A stretch of 64,000 nt of DNA from Devosia sp. SD17-2 (lineage in GTDB: Bacteria > Pseudomonadota > Alphaproteobacteria > Rhizobiales > Devosiaceae), in NCBI RefSeq assembly GCF_029201565.1, contig NZ_CP104002.1, positions 1,815,001 to 1,879,000 on the forward strand. Reading direction: 5' to 3'. Under the pieces are notes generated by a model that saw only the letters and a list, made by a program, of their open reading frames with translations, searched no databases and was not told the DNA's origin. Of the stretch, positions 16,918-25,640 are shown one piece after another. The translations under genes were made by a program, and so were the position numbers. Every line of letters begins with the position of its first letter. The first letter of the stretch is position 1.

Positions 16918-18240
16918 TCAGCGTGTGTCCGGATCGTCTTCCAGCGGTGGCACGCGCACCTGGCCCGGCGGAGCCATCTCGGGTGTGTGAGGATGGTCGG
17001 CGATGCTCGGGCGGCGACCCAGCTCAAAGCGCCAGGCGGTGAAGCCGAAGAGAATCAGCGCCAGGGCCACGCTCACGCTTGCGGCCACGAAGGGCGCGCC
17101 GGGGAAGTAGCCGTGCGTCTCTGGCGTCGTGGTGTAGTAGGAAAAGATCTGGGTGGCGGCGAGCGGGCCGATAATGGTCGCCAGCGAGCTTGCGGCGTTG
17201 ACCGCGCCCTGCAGTTCGCCCTGGCTGTTGTCCGGCACCTGGCGCGACAGCACGCCATTGATCGCCGGCGGCGCCAGCCCGCTGACCGTCCCCACGAGAA
17301 TGAAGAGGTAGAGCTGATAGACCTCGCCTGACATGCCCACACCGGCAAAGGCAGCGACGGCGGCCAGAAGCCCGATCATGGCCACAGCCGGCTCGCCAAT
17401 ACCCTTGGAGAGCGGTCCGGCGATCACTGCCTGGCTGATGGCGAAGCCCAGCCCGAAGCCGCCGAGCGTGCGCCCGATCATCGAGGAGCTGAAATTGAAC
17501 ACTTCCACGGTGAAATAGGAGAACACCGTCGGCAGTGCCTGCGCCGAAAGCTGGAAGAAAAACAGCACACCGAGCAGCCACAGCACGGACGGATATTTCC
17601 GCAGCGCCAGCACAGCGCCCAGCGGATTGGCGCGGCGGATGTCAAACTTGCGGCGCGAGGCTTTTGGCAAGCTTTCCGGCAAAACGAAGAGACCAAAGAG
17701 GAAGTTCGCAAAGGCGAGACCGGCCGCCGCGTAGAACGGCACGCGCGGGCCAAATTCGCCAAGCTCGCCGCCGATCACCGGGCCGATGATGAACCCGAGC
17801 CCGAATGCCGCGCCAATGAGGCCAAAGCGGTGCGTGCGCTTATGGGGCGGGGTGATGTCGGCCATATAGGCGGTGGCCGTGGCCAGGGCCGCGCCGGCGA
17901 TACCGGCAATGATGCGCCCGATGAAGAGATACCAGACGAAGGGGGCGATCGACATCATCAGGTAGTCGAAAGTCAGCCCCAGGAGCGACGCCAGCAGGAT
18001 CGGACGCCGCCCGAACCGGTCCGAGAGATTGCCGAGCACAGGCGAAAACACGAACTGCATGAAGGCATAGGCGAAAACGAGATAGCCGCCGATCACGGCC
18101 GCCTGGGCCACGCTGCCGCCGGTCAGTTCCTCGAGCAGTTCGGGCAGAACAGGCACGATGATGCCCACGCCGATCATGTCGAGCAGGATAGTGACGAGAA
18201 TGCAGGTGAGGGTTAGTCGGGAGCGCGTCGCAGATTGCAT
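16918..18240 (-). CDS. MFS transporter, TCR/Tet family
   Basis: 440 residues with about 12 hydrophobic segments. The N-terminal half has the drug/H+ antiporter motif C-like GIIVPVLPELLEEL and motif A GNLSDRFGRRPILLASLLGLTFDYLMM, closely patterned on class A-type tetracycline efflux proteins (TetA). Chromosomal members of this group in Alphaproteobacteria are usually uncharacterised multidrug or metabolite exporters, so resistance is not implied. It has a hydrophilic tail of about 35 residues rich in Pro and Asp. It is a single gene. Confidence 0.88.
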   Translation of the reverse strand: MQSATRSRLTLTCILVTILLDMIGVGIIVPVLPELLEELTGGSVAQAAVIGGYLVFAYAFMQFVFSPVLGNLSDRFGRRPILLASLLGLTFDYLMMSIAPFVWYLFIGRIIAGIAGAALATATAYMADITPPHKRTHRFGLIGAAFGLGFIIGPVIGGELGEFGPRVPFYAAAGLAFANFLFGLFVLPESLPKASRRKFDIRRANPLGAVLALRKYPSVLWLLGVLFFFQLSAQALPTVFSYFTVEVFNFSSSMIGRTLGGFGLGFAISQAVIAGPLSKGIGEPAVAMIGLLAAVAAFAGVGMSGEVYQLYLFILVGTVSGLAPPAINGVLSRQVPDNSQGELQGAVNAASSLATIIGPLAATQIFSYYTTTPETHGYFPGAPFVAASVSVALALILFGFTAWRFELGRRPSIADHPHTPEMAPPGQVRVPPLEDDPDTR

Positions 18241-18321
18241 GCGGTTATCGATCCCTTCGTTCCGTCAGTGGCCTTGGCCGCAATTGACACGGGCGCATGG
18301 CGCAAGGCAATCCCCGAAAAG

Positions 18322-19503
18322 TCACGAATGCGCAGGACCATTGCCTACATCGTGCCCATAAATCCATCCCAGCCGGCGCAGATGCGCACGGCGCCCCTGA
18401 AGCCGCATGACCATATTGCGGCCCAGTGACAGCGGCCATGGCATATGGAAAATGCGGCCATTGCTGGCCGAGAGTGCGGAAATCTTTGCCACGCGTGGCT
18501 GTCGAAGGCTGGCAAAGCGCGCGAGAGCAGCTTCGGCGCCCTGGCTTTCCACCAAGAGTGGCGCCAGTACGGCGGCATCTTCAATGCCCATTGCCGCCCC
18601 CTGTGCCTGGAATGGCACCATGGCATGGGCGGCATCGCCGATGATGCCGATATTGCCCCTGTGCCATGTCGGCGTGGTCACCGTGTGCAAGGGCCAAGGC
18701 GTCCAGCTGTCGCCCGCCGCACCCATCAGCGCATCGATCGGGCCGCCACGTGTCCGCACGGAAGGAAAGGCCTGCGCCTTATCGGCCGAGCCGGGCAAAA
18801 ATATCGCCAGATTGACCTGCTCACGGTGCGCCAGGGGATAGCAGACCAGATGATGGCCACGGCTGAAAAACACCGAGACCCGATCCATGGCGATCTGCCC
18901 GGCGACCGCGTCGAAGGGCACCAGCGTACGCCAGGCAACCCGTCCGCCAAAGGCTGCGGCCGGGCCGCCGAGGATTGCTTGCCTCGTTTGAGAATGCACC
19001 CCATCGGCCCCCAGCAGCGCGAGCGCCCGAAGGGTCTGGGTCTGGCCGCTGGCCCGCTCGATATCCACTGCAACGCCGCGCTCATCCGAGCGGGCATCCC
19101 AGTGGCGCACGCCGAAGAGCACATCGATATTGGCAAAGCGCCGCGTCGCCTTGTAGAGCGCCTCGGCAAGATCGGCCCGGTGCATCACCGCATAGGGCGC
19201 CCCAAACCGCTCGTGCATGAGCGGGCCGAGTTCAAGACTGACCAGGGGTTTCGTCGCGCCACTGGCGTAGGTGTCGAGGGCGAGCGGTTCGAGGCTGCTC
19301 TGGGACAACGCCTCGCCGAGGCCAAGCCGGTCGAGTATGCGTCGGGCATTGGGACTGACCTGAATGCCGGCGCCGAACTCCTGCAAGGCTTCGGCGCGCT
19401 CGAGCACGGTCACATTGGCGCCGAATTTGGCCAGCGTCAGCGCCAGGGTCAGGCCGGTGATGCCGGCGCCCGCAATGATATAATTACGGCCCAATGCGGG
19501 CAT
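18322..19503 (-). CDS. FAD-dependent aromatic-type monooxygenase
   Basis: 393 residues of the group A flavoprotein hydroxylase family: N-terminal FAD motif IIAGAGITGLTLALTLAKFGANVTVLE, DG motif LGADGVHSQTRQAI and GD motif NIGIIGDAAHAMVPFQAQGAAMGIEDAAVL. The layout resembles salicylate and 3-hydroxybenzoate 6-hydroxylases, which hydroxylate aromatic acids with NAD(P)H and O2. Substrate cannot be assigned. It lies 9 bases downstream of the zinc-finger gene in the same direction. Confidence 0.85.
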   Translation of the reverse strand: MPALGRNYIIAGAGITGLTLALTLAKFGANVTVLERAEALQEFGAGIQVSPNARRILDRLGLGEALSQSSLEPLALDTYASGATKPLVSLELGPLMHERFGAPYAVMHRADLAEALYKATRRFANIDVLFGVRHWDARSDERGVAVDIERASGQTQTLRALALLGADGVHSQTRQAILGGPAAAFGGRVAWRTLVPFDAVAGQIAMDRVSVFFSRGHHLVCYPLAHREQVNLAIFLPGSADKAQAFPSVRTRGGPIDALMGAAGDSWTPWPLHTVTTPTWHRGNIGIIGDAAHAMVPFQAQGAAMGIEDAAVLAPLLVESQGAEAALARFASLRQPRVAKISALSASNGRIFHMPWPLSLGRNMVMRLQGRRAHLRRLGWIYGHDVGNGPAHS

Positions 19504-19512
19504 GGGACTGAC

Positions 19513-19758
19513 TCAGGCGGCAGCGTCCGTGAACACCGCGGAAGCCGGGTTCGCATGTCCGCCGCCGAGTTCGGCCTTGTAGACATAGAGCGTCGAGCAA
19601 TAGGAGCAGACGATCTCATCGTCCTTGCCCATGTCGAGGTAGATGTGCGGGTGGTCGAACGGGGGCAGGGCGCCAACGCACTTGAATTCCTTCGAGCCGA
19701 TCTCGATACGGGCAAGGCCGGTGGAATTGTGGAAGTGAGGCGTGGAACCGTGTGCCAT
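19513..19758 (-). CDS. Zinc-finger protein, NDUFS6/zf-CHCC type
   Basis: 81 residues from ATG 19758 (a TTG two codons earlier is possible). A zinc-ligand set C-x8-H-x13-C-x2-C can be read in FKCVGALPPFDHPHIYLDMGKDDEIVCSYCSTLYVY, the pattern of the small zinc-binding protein related to mitochondrial complex I subunit NDUFS6. In Alphaproteobacteria such proteins are stand-alone genes linked to complex I assembly or function. It is followed closely by the flavin monooxygenase gene. Confidence 0.85.
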   Translation of the reverse strand: MAHGSTPHFHNSTGLARIEIGSKEFKCVGALPPFDHPHIYLDMGKDDEIVCSYCSTLYVYKAELGGGHANPASAVFTDAAA

Positions 19759-19928
19759 GGTCAAAACCTGTGAGGTCGGGATTTTGCGCGGACCATAGCC
19801 AAGCCGAGCCGGGATGAAAAGGGGCGCTCTGGGTTCTTTGATGCAGAGGCGCGGCCCGCCGCCTGCTCAGCCCCTCTGGCCCTTCGCCGTCCGGCCCGCT
19901 AAACACGGCACCGCGAAAGGACCTGCCC

Positions 19929-20690
19929 ATGCCCGTCTTTCAAACCAGTGGTCTCTCCCTTGCCTATGAAGTGGCCGGCAATGGCCCGCCGGTGCTGTGC
20001 ATCCATGGCTTCGCCTCGAGCGGCAAGGTCAACTGGATCGATACCGGCTGGGTGCAGACCCTTGTCGATGCGGGCTACACCGCCATCACGCTCGACAATC
20101 GCGGCCATGGCGCCTCCGAAAAGCCCCATGACCCGGAGGCCTATTACCCCAACATGATGGCAGACGACGCGTTGGCGCTGCTTGACCATCTGGGCATCGA
20201 ACGGGCGGCGCTGCTCGGCTATTCCATGGGCGCGCGGATCGCCGCATTTCTCGCCTACGACCATCCCGAGCGCGTTGTCGCCGCGATCTTCGGCGGCATG
20301 GGCATGAACGTCATCAATGGGCTGACCGACGGCAATGACATCATCGCCGGCCTGCGGGCACCGGCGCTGGCTGACCTCACCCATCCCACGGCCCGCCAGT
20401 TCCGAATCTTTGCCGATCACACCGGCTCGGATCGCGAAGCCCTTGCGGCCTGCATGGAGACGTCGCGGCAGCCCATGGCCCGTGCCGATGTCCGCCGGAT
20501 CGAGGTGCCGGTGCTGGTCGCGGTCGGCGAGGCCGACGAGATGGCCGGTCCACCCGAGCAATTGGCGGAACTCCTGCCCGCCGGTGAAGCCTTTGTGATT
20601 CCCGGTAGGGACCATATGCGCGCAACCGGCGACACCAAGTTCAAGGAAGCTGCGCTGGCTTTTCTCGGAAGAAATTTCTCTCCCGCGTAA
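19929..20690 (+). CDS. Alpha/beta hydrolase
   Basis: 253 residues with the alpha/beta-hydrolase layout: oxyanion-region VLCIHGFASSGKVNW, nucleophile elbow LLGYSMGARIAAFLA (Ser about residue 96), acidic residue in VPVLVAVGEADEMAGP and His in VIPGRDHMRATG near the C-terminus. AAAGGA lies ahead of the ATG. The substrate is unknown. It lies 90 bases upstream of cysE in the same direction. Confidence 0.88.
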   Translation: MPVFQTSGLSLAYEVAGNGPPVLCIHGFASSGKVNWIDTGWVQTLVDAGYTAITLDNRGHGASEKPHDPEAYYPNMMADDALALLDHLGIERAALLGYSMGARIAAFLAYDHPERVVAAIFGGMGMNVINGLTDGNDIIAGLRAPALADLTHPTARQFRIFADHTGSDREALAACMETSRQPMARADVRRIEVPVLVAVGEADEMAGPPEQLAELLPAGEAFVIPGRDHMRATGDTKFKEAALAFLGRNFSPA

Positions 20691-20780
20691 AGAACGTGAA
20701 CCAAACCCACCGTCGGGGCTTTGTCTTGGGCAAGAGAATGGCTTATATCGTCACTTCTCGATGAAGTGGAGACTGGCGCC

Positions 20781-21608
20781 ATGAGCAGCAGTGCGAAGAA
20801 GACCTCGCAAATTCAGACAGTCGATCCCGTTTGGGAAGCCGTCCGCGCGGGCGCGCAGCAGATTCTGGACGCAGAACCGCCGCTGGCCAATCTCGTTCTC
20901 TCCACCATTCTCAACTATGACAGCTTCGAAGACGCGTTGGCGCATCGCCTGGCAACCCGGCTCGGCCATGAGGATGTCTCGGCTGATATCATCCGCCAGA
21001 CCTTGGGCGAGGTGCTGCGGGACAATCCTATCATCGGTGAAGCGGCGCGTGCCGACCTCGCCGCGACGATGGAGCGCGATCCGGCCTGTCACCGCGCCGT
21101 CGAGCCGCTGCTTTTCTTCAAGGGCTATCAGGCGATCCAGACCCATCGCTTTGCCCACGCCATGTTCCGCGCCGGTCGCCGCGACTTCGCGCTCTATCTC
21201 CAGAGCCGGTCGAGCCAGGTGTTCCAGGTCGACATCAATCCGGCGGTCCCCATGGGTCGCGGCATCATGCTCGATCACGGAACGGGCCTCGTGATCGGGG
21301 AGACCGCAGTCGTCGGCGATAATGTCTCCATGCTGCAGAACGTGACGCTGGGCGGCACGGGCAAGTCTGATCAGGATCGTCACCCCAAGATCGGCAATGG
21401 CGTGCTCATCGGTGCCGGCGCCAAGGTGCTGGGCAATATCGTCGTGGGCGACTGCTCGCGCATCGGCGCAGGCTCGGTTGTGCTCAAGGAAGTGCCGCCG
21501 CGCACGACTGTCGCCGGTGTTCCGGCCAAGGTGATCGGTGAGGCCGGTTGTGCACAGCCAGCGCTCATCATGGACCAGATGGTCCTCGTCCACGACACAA
21601 ACGGTTGA
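20781..21608 (+). CDS. cysE: Serine O-acetyltransferase
   Basis: Makes O-acetylserine from serine and acetyl-CoA, the first step of cysteine synthesis. The 275 residues have the N-terminal helical SATase domain (DPVWEAVRAGAQQILDAEPPLANLV; HRFAHAMFRAGRRDFALYLQSRSSQVFQVDINPAVPMGRGIMLDH, including the substrate-binding D-I-x-P and catalytic H) and a left-handed beta-helix of hexapeptide repeats (IGETAVVGDNVSMLQNVTLGGTG onward). The ATG at 20781 fits the family; the frame upstream is not conserved. The C-terminus has a longer tail than E. coli CysE. Confidence 0.95.
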   Translation: MSSSAKKTSQIQTVDPVWEAVRAGAQQILDAEPPLANLVLSTILNYDSFEDALAHRLATRLGHEDVSADIIRQTLGEVLRDNPIIGEAARADLAATMERDPACHRAVEPLLFFKGYQAIQTHRFAHAMFRAGRRDFALYLQSRSSQVFQVDINPAVPMGRGIMLDHGTGLVIGETAVVGDNVSMLQNVTLGGTGKSDQDRHPKIGNGVLIGAGAKVLGNIVVGDCSRIGAGSVVLKEVPPRTTVAGVPAKVIGEAGCAQPALIMDQMVLVHDTNG

Positions 21609-21620
21609 GGTCGAGGCAAG

Positions 21621-21661
21621 GGCCGCGCCGGGTTTGTTACCGATAAAATGGCCGCGCCGGG
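21621..21661. repeat. Direct repeat GGCCGCGCCGGG
   Basis: Two copies at 21621-21632 and 21650-21661, 29 bases apart, in the gap between cysE and the DUF3126 gene. Function unknown; not an inverted repeat. Confidence 0.4.
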
Positions 21662-21721
21662 GGTTGTCAGCGCTTGGCCAGCCACTAGATTGCCGGCCAA
21701 TAACAACGTCAGGACCCTCTC

Positions 21722-21940
21722 GTGAACCATCCCGAAATCATCAAGCTGCAGACCTTTTTGCAGCGCACATTCAACAACAAGAACATCGACGTGCGCCCGC
21801 GCCCCAAGCTCAATGACTCCGTCGAGGTCTTCATCGGTGATGAGTCGATCGGCCTGATTCATGCGGACGACGAGGACGGCGACAAGTCCTACATGTTCTC
21901 CATGTCGATCCTCGATATCGACCTCGAAGATCTGGACTGA
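21722..21940 (+). CDS. DUF3126 family protein
   Basis: 72 residues, start GTG at 21722 with AGGA upstream. MNHPEIIKLQTFLQRTFNNKNIDVRPRPKLNDSVEVFIGDESIGLIHADDEDGDKSY matches the small alphaproteobacterial DUF3126 family, which is commonly found next to cysE as here. It is acidic and has no membrane segment. The conserved cysE linkage hints at a role in cysteine or sulfur metabolism, but nothing proves it. Confidence 0.9.
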   Translation: MNHPEIIKLQTFLQRTFNNKNIDVRPRPKLNDSVEVFIGDESIGLIHADDEDGDKSYMFSMSILDIDLEDLD

Positions 21941-21987
21941 GCTATTGCCGGCGGTGTGCGCAATTGCGTCACCGCCTCCTGGCTTAC

Positions 21988-22659
21988 CTAAAGCGCCCCG
22001 ATTGTTTCGAGGCGAAGCGCCATGGCCGCGTCAAAATCCCGCCAGCCCGCCAGCGCCCCAGCGTCAAATCCATAGATAGCCGCAAGGCCGGACGATAATT
22101 GCACCGTGCGCAGACAGCGTTCGGGCTTTCCCGACTCTATCGGCGCAGCGCATTTGGCAACAAACGGGTTGGGCGACAGCGCGTCATACCACACCGTCTC
22201 CCCCACATAGCCCGCGCCATGTTTGAGCGGCTTGCCAACGAGCCCGGGCACGCCACTCACCATTCCGTCGTCAAACTGATGCAGATAGACCGCGTCGAGC
22301 AGCACGCTGCTGGCGCGTGCGCGGCTGCGCGGCAGGATGGTGACGTTGACGGGCACGGGCAGGTCGAAGCCGTGCAGGGTGACGGCAACATCGAGATCGA
22401 TCTGGGTGACAAAGCCCGGGCGCATCTGTTCGCCATAGCGGAACCAGTTTTCGGGAATCGTGAGATCGCGTCCACCGATGGTCTGGGTGATGGCACTCGC
22501 GCCGTCGTCCTCAGCGTCGGCCCCGCTGCGTCCCGCCATGTCCACCACATAGGCGAGCCCGACCGCCATCATCAGCACGATGACCGAGATACCCGCGAGA
22601 TTATAGGCGATGTGACCGGCGCCGGTATTGGGCGCTGCGGGCAGGGGCGATGCGGGCAT
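21988..22659 (-). CDS. Membrane-anchored protein of unknown function
   Basis: 223 residues, family not recognised. One transmembrane helix (LAGISVIVLMMAVGLAYVVDMA, about 21-42) is followed by a predicted periplasmic domain of about 180 residues, with two Cys (AKCAAP and ERCLRT) that could form a disulfide. N-in/C-out topology is likely. It is convergent with the DUF3126 gene and divergent from the small membrane protein at 22771. Confidence 0.65.
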   Translation of the reverse strand: MPASPLPAAPNTGAGHIAYNLAGISVIVLMMAVGLAYVVDMAGRSGADAEDDGASAITQTIGGRDLTIPENWFRYGEQMRPGFVTQIDLDVAVTLHGFDLPVPVNVTILPRSRARASSVLLDAVYLHQFDDGMVSGVPGLVGKPLKHGAGYVGETVWYDALSPNPFVAKCAAPIESGKPERCLRTVQLSSGLAAIYGFDAGALAGWRDFDAAMALRLETIGAL

Positions 22660-22770
22660 GGCCGTGCGTTAACCAAGTTTGCTGCCGGGAGATGACAGTT
22701 CATAGGAGCGGCAATATGGTTACCAAATCGTTAAGTGTGCGATCCGTCGGTGGGTCGACTTCACGCGGGG

Positions 22771-23100
22771 ATGACAGGGATGACGCGCGAACTCTTGCTG
22801 GCCGCTTTCATCATGTGCGTAGGCTTGTCCGTGGCCGGCGCCGGAACCCATCTCTATCAGTGGCTGTCGCGGCAGGAGGCAATGCTGCGCATGGATGGCC
22901 GCACCGTTCTCGGGGCCGTCGGGCATCTGGTGATGAGCGTGGTCTGCGGCCCCTACATCATGCTGCAGATGGGCTGGCGACAGGAAAGTGGCGGCACACT
23001 GTCGATGACCTCGGCGCTGATCTCGGCCGTCGTCGCCTTTGGCTGGGCCTTCGTCACCGGGCTCTTTATCATGAGCGTCTATCTGGCCATCCGGTTCTAG
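22771..23100 (+). CDS. Small three-helix membrane protein
   Basis: 109 residues from the ATG at 22771 (another ATG at 22780). Hydrophobic segments are LLLAAFIMCVGLSVAGAGTHLYQWL, TVLGAVGHLVMSVVCGPYIML and ALISAVVAFGWAFVTGLFIMSVYLAI. It resembles conserved hypothetical membrane proteins of Hyphomicrobiales (possibly DUF6949), but no function is known. Confidence 0.65.
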   Translation: MTGMTRELLLAAFIMCVGLSVAGAGTHLYQWLSRQEAMLRMDGRTVLGAVGHLVMSVVCGPYIMLQMGWRQESGGTLSMTSALISAVVAFGWAFVTGLFIMSVYLAIRF

Positions 23101-23164
23101 GAGCATTTCCGGCAAAGCTGGTCATTGCGTTGCGGTTGGGAAACGCGACAATCTGAAAACAACA

Positions 23165-23198
23165 AAGCCGACAGCGCATTGGCGGGCGCTGACGGCTT
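23165..23198. terminator. Bidirectional terminator-like hairpin
   Basis: AAGCCGACAGCGC (23165-23177) pairs with GCGCTGACGGCTT (23186-23198) with one mismatch and an 8-base loop. On the reverse strand it is followed by the T-rich TTGTTGTTTTC, so it should terminate the peptidase gene that ends at 23246. On the forward strand CGTTCTTC follows, a weaker tract for the membrane-protein gene. Confidence 0.7.
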
Positions 23199-23245
23199 CG
23201 TTCTTCAAGCCCCTATCAGGGTAGTAGGGCGGGGCCCGGAAACTC

Positions 23246-23872
23246 TTACTGCGTCGCAGCCACTGCCACGATGCGGTCGTCGAGCATGTCGACCCACTGG
23301 CCGGCATTGGCCTGCGACTGACGCTTGAGGAATTTGTAGGGCGTTTCGTTCCAGACGCGGATCAGGCTTTCCTGATTGTCGAGCACCAGGTCACCACGAT
23401 CGGTGCGGGCGATCAGCACGGCATGGCCGCTGCCGTCCTGCTGGCGCACCACGGCGATCATCAGCGTGCTCGGATGCCAGCCCGCCTCGATCAGGGCGCG
23501 ACGCTTGGCCAGCGCATAGTCTTCGCAATCGCCATAGCCACTCGTCGGATAGGTCCAGAATTCCTCGACCTGGTAGAGGTCCCGGTCTGTGGCCGGAACG
23601 ATGGTCTGGTTGAAATGGGCGTTGACCGAAACCAGCTGCTGCCAGTTGGCGTCTGTCAGCGACATCGCGGGAACGATCTGGTCATTGCTCTGGCACTCGC
23701 CAGGACGGGCCCGGCAGAATTCGAGATGGCCGACGGGGATAGAGGTGTTGCCGCTCGCCACCTGCACATAGGCGACATTGGTGAAGTCCATCGCCAGTGC
23801 GGCGGGGGCGCTGGACATGAGGCCCAGTCCTGCGATCGCCGTGGCCAGCAGGCCCTTGATATTGAATGCCAT
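23246..23872 (-). CDS. Transglutaminase-like cysteine peptidase (BTLCP)
   Basis: 208-residue exported protein: signal peptide LLATAIAGLGLMSSAPAALA (cleavage near residue 27), then the BTLCP domain with a catalytic triad of Cys116 (GYGDCEDYALAKR), His150 (GSGHAVLIAR) and Asp165 (LVLDNQ). In Pseudomonas the homologue LapG cleaves a surface adhesin under c-di-GMP control; many alphaproteobacterial members lack that context. A PilZ (c-di-GMP-binding type) gene is the next gene upstream, but no lapD or adhesin is in the window. Confidence 0.9.
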   Translation of the reverse strand: MAFNIKGLLATAIAGLGLMSSAPAALAMDFTNVAYVQVASGNTSIPVGHLEFCRARPGECQSNDQIVPAMSLTDANWQQLVSVNAHFNQTIVPATDRDLYQVEEFWTYPTSGYGDCEDYALAKRRALIEAGWHPSTLMIAVVRQQDGSGHAVLIARTDRGDLVLDNQESLIRVWNETPYKFLKRQSQANAGQWVDMLDDRIVAVAATQ

Positions 23873-24001
23873 TGGGTAGTCTCCCTGATGGAGACCACGC
23901 TATTGGGGGCAACTTGCCCCGGAAGAAAAACTGCCGCTTAGTTTTTATGCGTGTTTTATCCGGTCCGGTAAGCTTGGATTCACCACGTCCGCCCGGGCAT
24001 G

Positions 24002-24032
24002 AAAAAAAGCCCCGGACACTGGCGTCCGGAGC
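24002..24032 (-). terminator. Intrinsic terminator after the PilZ gene
   Basis: On the reverse strand, GCTCCGGAC (24032-24024) pairs with GTCCGGGGC (24017-24009) around a 6-base loop and is followed by seven T (24008-24002). It lies 28 bases past the PilZ gene stop. Confidence 0.9.
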
Positions 24033-24059
24033 TTCAAGCTTCTGCGATGAATTCCTGGC

Positions 24060-24692
24060 TCAGTGGATGCGCAGGTTCTGCTGCACCACATTGAGCATTT
24101 CCTGGGCGGAGGCGAATTCGACCGCGACCCCGTTCTGGAAATGGCGCACGACGCGGGCGCGCATGCGGCCGATGGTGATCGGTGTGCCCATGGCCGGGCG
24201 CACATCGAGTTCGATGGCGGCGCCGGAGAGCGAAATATCGATGATCTTGCAATTGTAGCGACGGCCATCGTCGAGCACGACGCTCGAATGACGAATGTCG
24301 GGCACAACGCGCTCATGTCGCCGGTCTTCGGGCAGGTTGAGCAGATCCTTGTTGGCCAGCCAGGTCAGCTGGGCGGCCATCTTGTCCCGTTTGCGCGGGG
24401 TGGCTGCGATATCCATGGTGAAGCCACCGTCCACCTGACTGAGGATCGTGCCCTCGATGCGGCCGAGATGGTCGAGATAGGCGATGATGCGCTCCCCCAC
24501 GATCCCCGGGATCGGGGCGATCACCAGAGCGTCGCCGGGCGACATTTCGAGGATCTGGCAGGGGAATTCGCGGCGGTCCGCCAGCATGTAGCGACCCAGA
24601 ATGGACACTTTCACACGCTGAAAGCGGCCCTCCGCCGCTCGCGGGCGAGCGGTCGGCGCGAATTGCGATGAAGGAATATCGTCACTAAGCAT
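24060..24692 (-). CDS. Tandem PilZ-domain protein
   Basis: 210 residues from ATG 24692 (a TTG at 24698 is also possible). Two PilZ-like domains can be read. The first starts FQRVKVSILGRYMLADRREFPCQILEMSPGDALVIAP and has degenerate c-di-GMP residues. The second has EDRRHERVVPDIRHSSVVLDDGRRYNCKIIDISLSGAAIEL, where RRHER and D-x-S-x2-G fit the c-di-GMP-binding RxxxR / D/NxSxxG motifs. It is likely a cytosolic c-di-GMP effector. Its target is unknown; the neighbouring gene encodes a transglutaminase-like peptidase. Confidence 0.85.
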   Translation of the reverse strand: MLSDDIPSSQFAPTARPRAAEGRFQRVKVSILGRYMLADRREFPCQILEMSPGDALVIAPIPGIVGERIIAYLDHLGRIEGTILSQVDGGFTMDIAATPRKRDKMAAQLTWLANKDLLNLPEDRRHERVVPDIRHSSVVLDDGRRYNCKIIDISLSGAAIELDVRPAMGTPITIGRMRARVVRHFQNGVAVEFASAQEMLNVVQQNLRIH

Positions 24693-24798
24693 GCGCAACC
24701 GGTTTCAGTCTTGGGGAAGTTCCGCAAGACAGGCTATTTGCTCTTGGTTAACGCATGGTATCGGCCCGCCCCGCAATAAGCCCGGGCGGGCCCGCAGA

Positions 24799-25455
24799 TC
24801 AGTTGCGGCCGCCGTCGATAACCGCCAGGTGCGCATAGCGGCGTGCAGTGCGACCGAAGACGGTGGTCGGCATACCATTGTTCGGCGCTGACGGGGCAAA
24901 GGACACGTCATTGACCACATTGCTGACGGCTTCGCGGATGTGATCCTGCTCTTCGGCCATATCGTCGGGCCAGATGAGGCGAAGGCCGGTGATGCGCTGT
25001 TCGACCACCGGCTGCACGCCGAGCCAGTAGGGCTCGTCGACCGCCGTCATGGCGCCGAGGATGCGGGTGTGGGTCGAGCCATTGTGGCGCAGCGGCATCA
25101 GGATGGTTTCGAAGGTCACCTTGGTATGCAGCGCGGTCGAGCCCTGGAAGGTGACGAGTGCCACGGCATGGTCTTCGGTCACGGCGCGGACGAGCGTTTC
25201 CATCGCGTCATTGTCGCGATCGTGCCAGAGCGCGGAGAAGGAGCGACCCTTGAGCTCGCGGCAATAGCTCGTGCACAGGTGCGAGCCGGCGAGGCGGAAC
25301 GAGAACTTGTCGCTCTCATCCAGTTCGAGGATGAAAGTGTTCGCCAGCGCTTCGCGGATACGGGTAGGGTCGATATCCTTGCGGTCGGGAGCGCTCCGGG
25401 CCCCACGAATCGAGTTCCAGTAATTGTAGAGCGTTGTGGTGCTCGTCATCTGCAT
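24799..25455 (-). CDS. PAS domain protein (PAS_5 family)
   Basis: 218 residues of the alphaproteobacterial PAS_5 family. LYNYWNSIRGARSAPDRKDIDPTRIREALANTFILELDESDKFSFRLAGSHLCTSYCRELKGRSFSALW shows the typical start, with one PAS fold and no attached output domain. The C-terminus is low in conservation. Single-domain PAS proteins of this group are presumed sensory or regulatory partners; none has a clear role. It is divergent from the rhomboid gene. Confidence 0.85.
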   Translation of the reverse strand: MQMTSTTTLYNYWNSIRGARSAPDRKDIDPTRIREALANTFILELDESDKFSFRLAGSHLCTSYCRELKGRSFSALWHDRDNDAMETLVRAVTEDHAVALVTFQGSTALHTKVTFETILMPLRHNGSTHTRILGAMTAVDEPYWLGVQPVVEQRITGLRLIWPDDMAEEQDHIREAVSNVVNDVSFAPSAPNNGMPTTVFGRTARRYAHLAVIDGGRN

Positions 25456-25640
25456 CGTAAGGACCCGCTAAGAATAGCCGGCTGTTGCGCTCCCCCTTGG
25501 AACGCTGCGCCGCGAATCCCAGAATGGCAAAATGGCGGGGTGATTTCCCGCTTAAACATTAATTAAGGTTAACGCCGGTGTCCCAAATGTGGATAAGGCG
25601 AAAGAGCGCGGTACAGTGCCGGCGTGAAAGGACCAAACCC

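Noticed and set aside
16918..18240. Tetracycline-resistance gene
   Set aside because: Fold and motif A fit the TetA group, but many chromosomal homologues are uncharacterised exporters and no TetR-like repressor is adjacent.
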